This document shows, one piece after another, positions 62,824 through 64,000 of a DNA stretch of 64,000 bases (position 1 is the stretch's first letter; every line of letters begins with the position of its first letter). The translations under genes and the position numbers were made by a program. Below the pieces are notes generated by a model. The model saw only the letters and a list, made by a program, of their open reading frames with translations. It made no database searches and was not told where the DNA came from. Source of the DNA: Negadavirga shengliensis (lineage in GTDB: Bacteria > Bacteroidota > Bacteroidia > Cytophagales > Cyclobacteriaceae); the NCBI RefSeq assembly GCF_042652345.1, contig NZ_JBHSJJ010000001.1:1-64000 (forward strand). The letters run 5' to 3'.

Positions 62824-64000
62824 ATGAAGAAGCTGCTATTTTTATGGGTATCGCTTTTCGGAGGCATTGTGTTGTCTGAAGGAGAGGTTAGCGCACAGAC
62901 TTACACCTTTGTTCCTGAAGCTGCGGGATGTGATAGTAAATGGGGCACAGCGGCTTGCTGGTCTGCGGACACGGCAGAATGCGGAGATTCCTCCTCTCCA
63001 GCCACTCCCCCCACGAATCCAAGCTCAAGTGATTGTGAAGTTCATGTGGTGTTTACCGAAAACGCAACGTTATTAGAAAGCAATATTACATTAGGAGGCA
63101 ATTTTAAGTCGATAACTTTAAAATCCGGCGCTGATGTAAACATTACCGGGGGATTAACCTTAGCAGGAGGCTCCAATATTAATTTGGTCTTTGAAGAAAG
63201 CCACAGCAACCTTACCATAGGAGGGACCTTGACCTTCCAAAGAGAGGCCGCGACCTTAAACGTCACAGGTGCGGACCGCGACCCCGAGAACGAGCCCATC
63301 ACCAATTTCGTGACCGCCAATCGCTTGGTCATGGGAGCCATGACTGAACTGAACGTGGATGGAAATGCCGGCGTATGGATCGAGGGGACCACAGAGGTAA
63401 GCCATCAGACTTCAGGCAGGGAACGTGCCATAAAAATCAACATAGATGGCCAGTTTTACACCAGAGACATGGTGGTCAATGGCACCACTTTTTTATTATT
63501 TAAAGTTGCAGTGGACGCCAAAGTAATTGTTACCGATATCGGCGGAACCCTGGAAATGAAAGGCAATTCCACGGTTGAGTTTATCGGTGATGTTTATGAT
63601 GGTGGCCCCGCAGATGGAGACAGCAGGGTAGACATCGGGGGAACGATCAATTCGACAGCCGGGAACGAAAACAGGGCCGTTATTCTCGCTGATGATGTCA
63701 CCATATATTCCTGTCAAAAATTCCCTGACAGCATTACAAAGAGAGAGGACAACAATGGGGACTTTAAGGAGGAGGATTGTATTCAGCTTTCCGTGGTATG
63801 GCTGGGCACTTCCGCCAGCTACCTACAAGCAGCAAATGCCGTCAGGGTAGATTGGGCCACCGCCAAAGAATGGGAATCCAGCCATTTTGAAATAGAAAGA
63901 GCCACCGGTAATATAAAGGAATTTATCACCATAGGCTCGGTAGAAAGTGCGGGTTGGAGCAACGGACAAACTGACTATGAATTTCTGGACCTCAACCTTC
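62824..64000 (+). CDS. Large secreted surface protein, probable type IX secretion substrate (partial)
   Basis: Open from ATG 62824 to the right edge (392 codons visible). A signal peptide (about 1-25, ending in SEGEVSAQ) is followed by Cys-rich sequence (about 36-75). Beta-helix-like repeats come next, with INVxGxLxxxGG / VEFxGDV patterns (about 85-300). The last visible part (VVWLGTSASYLQAANAVRVDW ... ESSHFEIERATG in pieces) is the fibronectin-like domain that precedes type IX sorting domains in many Bacteroidota proteins. The sorting domain itself is outside the window. Confidence 0.85.
   Translation, partial: MKKLLFLWVSLFGGIVLSEGEVSAQTYTFVPEAAGCDSKWGTAACWSADTAECGDSSSPATPPTNPSSSDCEVHVVFTENATLLESNITLGGNFKSITLKSGADVNITGGLTLAGGSNINLVFEESHSNLTIGGTLTFQREAATLNVTGADRDPENEPITNFVTANRLVMGAMTELNVDGNAGVWIEGTTEVSHQTSGRERAIKINIDGQFYTRDMVVNGTTFLLFKVAVDAKVIVTDIGGTLEMKGNSTVEFIGDVYDGGPADGDSRVDIGGTINSTAGNENRAVILADDVTIYSCQKFPDSITKREDNNGDFKEEDCIQLSVVWLGTSASYLQAANAVRVDWATAKEWESSHFEIERATGNIKEFITIGSVESAGWSNGQTDYEFLDLNL

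Overview
The window looks like a chromosomal segment of a Bacteroidota bacterium, most likely a free-living, sugar-polymer-degrading member of the Cytophagales/Cyclobacteriaceae type. The reasons are: a GldB gliding lipoprotein gene; a secreted protein ending (at the window edge) in the kind of region that precedes type IX secretion sorting domains; metal-dependent-type KdsA; and promoters of the Bacteroidota form TTTG-N20-TAnnTTTG. The species call is an inference from gene content, not a database match. No tRNA, rRNA, CRISPR array, prophage or intact insertion sequence was seen.

Layout. 1-4.2 kb: the start of a cytochrome-c type lipoprotein, then a minus-strand fatty-acid/translation operon fabH-efp-accB-accC driven by a near-perfect promoter. 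4.3-6.9 kb: an exported two-gene molybdenum hydroxylase (2Fe-2S subunit plus Tat-exported catalytic subunit). 7-16.8 kb: housekeeping and stress genes (hslU, lon, rseP-dxr, a DegQ-type protease, folE plus a 6-pyruvoyl-tetrahydropterin synthase). 17-27.6 kb: envelope genes (two different L,D-transpeptidases, kdsA-kdsC with a GNAT-nitrilase fusion, an MscS channel, an outer-membrane barrel) and leuS. 27.6-31.1 kb: a small accessory cluster of a secreted cysteine-containing peptide, a frameshifted DoxX, a secreted DsrE-like protein and a SoxB/5'-nucleotidase-like enzyme, preceded by a CRP-like palindrome. 31-39 kb: small membrane and SRPBCC proteins, gldB, a glycosyltransferase-asnB-nth group, and an ECF sigma factor with an overlapping 77-aa partner. 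39-43 kb: a 1319-residue multi-membrane sensor-like protein.

43-50.4 kb is an L-rhamnose locus: GH106 alpha-L-rhamnosidase, rhamnose mutarotase (rhaM), a GntR regulator, and a tightly overlapping NCS1-type permease / 2-TM peptide / Rieske ferredoxin operon with a possible operator. 50.5-64 kb: a CBS-HEPN-like protein, a GH9 glucanase coupled to an unrecognised gene, an aldehyde dehydrogenase of the 2-oxoglutarate semialdehyde type, GNAT, M19 dipeptidase, beta-propeller lipoprotein, acyl-ACP desaturase, recQ, and the start of a large secreted surface protein.

How the parts combine: most of the first 27 kb supports lipid, LPS (Kdo), isoprenoid and envelope homeostasis. The 43-54 kb region takes in plant or algal glycans (rhamnosides, beta-glucans). 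The most unusual items are the sulfur-like cluster at 27.9-31.1 kb, the giant sensor at 39-43 kb, the permease-peptide-Rieske operon and the CBS-HEPN protein.
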